Source of the DNA: Aliiroseovarius halocynthiae
Lineage (GTDB): Bacteria; Pseudomonadota; Alphaproteobacteria; Rhodobacterales; Rhodobacteraceae
Direction of reading: 5' to 3'
Length of the DNA: 64,000 nt
Assembly (NCBI RefSeq): GCF_007004645.1
Contig: NZ_ML660019.1
Coordinates: 1,012,437-1,076,436, forward strand
Below are positions 62,670-64,000 of this stretch, in pieces. A program made the position numbers and the translations under genes. Each line of letters starts with the position of its first letter. Position 1 is the stretch's first letter. Under the pieces are notes generated by a model. That model had not been told where the DNA came from. It saw only the letters and a program-made list of their open reading frames with translations, and did no database searches.

Positions 62670-64000
62670 ATGTCGCAGGTAAATCGTTCTTCTCGCGCAA
62701 GTTGGCGTGATTTTGCTTGGCTGAAACGGGCCATGCCGCGCGGGCTATACGGCCGTGCAGCTCTGATTTTGATCGTGCCCATCGTCACCTTGCAGCTTGT
62801 TGTTTCTGTGGTTTTCATACAGCGGCACTTCAACCGGATCACAGTACAGATGACCGAGGCGGTGGTTGCCGAGGTGCAGCTGATCGTCAATCGGGTGAAC
62901 GCAGCCCGCACAGTTCAAGAGGCCTTGGTGCGTGCTGAAACCATCGCTTTGCCGCTAGGTATCCATTTGACCTTACCGACGGAACCTGTGGAATCTCAGC
63001 GCCGCCTGACGGATTTCACCGGTCCAAGGGTTGAAAGCACATTGCAGCAAGGGGTGCCGGGGTTCATCGGCGTTGATCTTCTGACAAATCGTTCATTGGT
63101 GTTCATCGCGGTTGCCACGGATCACGGGGTTTTGGGGGTTGTGTTGGATCGTGGGCGGGTTTCGGCTACCAATCCCCACCAACTGCTGGTCCTGATGGTC
63201 GTCACGGGCTTTTTGATGACGTTGATCGCATATCTGTTTTTACGAAATCAGCTGAGACCGATCCGCCGTCTTGCACGTGCGGCGGAAGCATTCGGGAAAG
63301 GGCAGGTGGTGCCCTATCGCCTGGCCGGCGCGACCGAGGTTCGGGCTGCTGGCAAGGCGTTTCTAGACATGCGCTCGCGTATTGATCGACAGATCGAACA
63401 GCGCACCTTGATGTTGTCCGGGGTCAGTCATGACCTGCGTACGCCTTTGACGCGGCTACGCCTTGGGCTTTCCATGGTCGAGGATGAGGCACGCGTAGAT
63501 CTTGAGCGGGATGTTGAAGATATGGTGCGTCTTGTGGACGGTTTTCTTGGGTTCGCACAGGCTGACGCGCTTGAAGATGCCCCCGAGTCCGTGGATCCCG
63601 TCGGCCTTATTTATCATTTAGCAGAGAACGCACAGCGCGCCGGAATGAATGTGGCTTTGGGCGAGGTCGCGGATCTTGGCAAGCGCCCATTCCGGCGGGC
63701 AGCACTTGAGCGGGCATTGGACAACCTTCTTGCGAATGCAACCCGCTATGGTTCGCGCGCACGTCTGTCGTTGCTTCTTGGGCGCGCAGACATGCGCTTT
63801 GTTGTTGAAGATGACGGGCCAGGGATTGCTGTCGAAGACCGTGAAGAAGCTATGAAACCTTTCGCGCGGCTCGACAAATCCCGCAATCAAAACAAAGGCT
63901 CGGGCGTTGGTTTGGGGCTTGCGATCGCCAGCGACATCGCCCGCAGCCATGGCGGTCATTTGCGTCTGGGGCTAAGCGAGGATTTGGGGGGATTGAAGGT
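62670..64000 (+). CDS. EnvZ-like sensor histidine kinase, truncated by the window end
   Basis: At least 443 residues; no stop before position 64000. An N-terminal membrane segment (ALILIVPIVTLQLVVSVVFIQ), a periplasmic loop of about 120 residues, a second membrane segment near LLVLMVVTGFLMTLIAYLFL, a HAMP-like linker and the HisKA block SGVSHDLRTPLTRLRLGLS with the phospho-His are visible. The ATPase motifs NLLANATRYG (N box), VEDDGPGIA (G1) and GSGVGLGLAIASDIA (G2) follow, so the kinase core is nearly complete. The layout matches the EnvZ/osmosensor subfamily. It starts 84 bases from the divergent MBL gene. The response regulator is outside the window. Confidence 0.9.
   Translation, partial: MSQVNRSSRASWRDFAWLKRAMPRGLYGRAALILIVPIVTLQLVVSVVFIQRHFNRITVQMTEAVVAEVQLIVNRVNAARTVQEALVRAETIALPLGIHLTLPTEPVESQRRLTDFTGPRVESTLQQGVPGFIGVDLLTNRSLVFIAVATDHGVLGVVLDRGRVSATNPHQLLVLMVVTGFLMTLIAYLFLRNQLRPIRRLARAAEAFGKGQVVPYRLAGATEVRAAGKAFLDMRSRIDRQIEQRTLMLSGVSHDLRTPLTRLRLGLSMVEDEARVDLERDVEDMVRLVDGFLGFAQADALEDAPESVDPVGLIYHLAENAQRAGMNVALGEVADLGKRPFRRAALERALDNLLANATRYGSRARLSLLLGRADMRFVVEDDGPGIAVEDREEAMKPFARLDKSRNQNKGSGVGLGLAIASDIARSHGGHLRLGLSEDLGGLK

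Noticed and set aside
1-64000. CRISPR arrays, prophage genes, toxin-antitoxin pairs or integrases
   Set aside because: No regularly spaced direct repeats, phage structural genes, integrase or toxin gene were seen; the only immunity-like gene is the CdiI homologue.

Overview
The window is 64 kb of a single, densely coded chromosome from an alphaproteobacterium, almost certainly a marine Rhodobacteraceae of the Roseobacter group. The case rests on gene content and order: a DMSP demethylase/acrylyl-CoA reductase pair (dmdA-acuI), the trgA-trgB-cysK order described from Rhodobacter, a pair of DUF2484 genes between murC and murB, a long-linker alphaproteobacterial FtsZ, and an lptF-lptG-lptD-surA-pdxA-rsmA operon. 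I see no prophage, intact insertion sequence or CRISPR array.

Layout. 1-4 kb: a tightly packed operon of DUF2182, DUF1326, dmdA, acuI and an orphan CdiI-type immunity-like gene, preceded by repeated GntR-like palindromes. 4-9 kb: a convergent BCCT osmolyte transporter, a class V aminotransferase and a cyclopropane fatty acid synthase. 9-14 kb: trgA-trgB-cysK and a DUF3772 MscS channel, followed by a stop-interrupted relic and tRNA-Ser. 15-16.5 kb: a CsoR/RcnR-family metal sensor, its G/C-tract operator and an MFS pump with a His-rich tail. 17.7-32.6 kb: the distal half of the division and cell wall cluster (ftsW, murG, murC, three small membrane genes, murB, ddl, ftsQ, ftsA, ftsZ), then lpxC, bamD and recN. 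32.6-36 kb: an FAD-linked 2-hydroxyacid dehydrogenase and a divergent ClC protein with a channel-like signature. 35.9-43.5 kb: the envelope biogenesis operon lptFGD-surA-pdxA-rsmA on the minus strand. 43.6-50 kb: pepA-holC, an aspartic protease, marC, an ABC-F ATPase, ndk, a TfoX-like protein and an unlisted 49-residue protein. 50-56 kb: tamA-tamB. 56-61 kb: a minus-strand catabolic operon (M20 amidohydrolase, diaminopropionate ammonia-lyase-like enzyme, M24 hydrolase, EutA-like Asp/Glu racemase family protein) with a divergent Lrp/AsnC regulator. 61-64 kb: tRNA-Asn, a metallo-beta-lactamase-fold hydrolase and a truncated EnvZ-like histidine kinase.

How it fits together. The left end pairs catabolism of the algal osmolyte DMSP with a likely uptake route for quaternary osmolytes, and couples it transcriptionally to two poorly understood proteins with cysteine motifs that suggest metal handling. 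The middle is core envelope growth: peptidoglycan precursors, septation, lipid A, outer membrane protein and LPS export. The least explained systems are the DUF2182-DUF1326 link to DMSP demethylation, the InrS/NrsD-like metal efflux pair, and the four-enzyme plus Lrp operon, which resembles the ectoine eut/doe clusters but has different enzyme families at two steps. A two-copy double-hairpin repeat sits between convergent genes at about 35.8 and 49.4 kb.

All functions are read from motifs, lengths and gene order by eye. No database search was possible, and start sites are judged from ribosome binding sites and overlaps.
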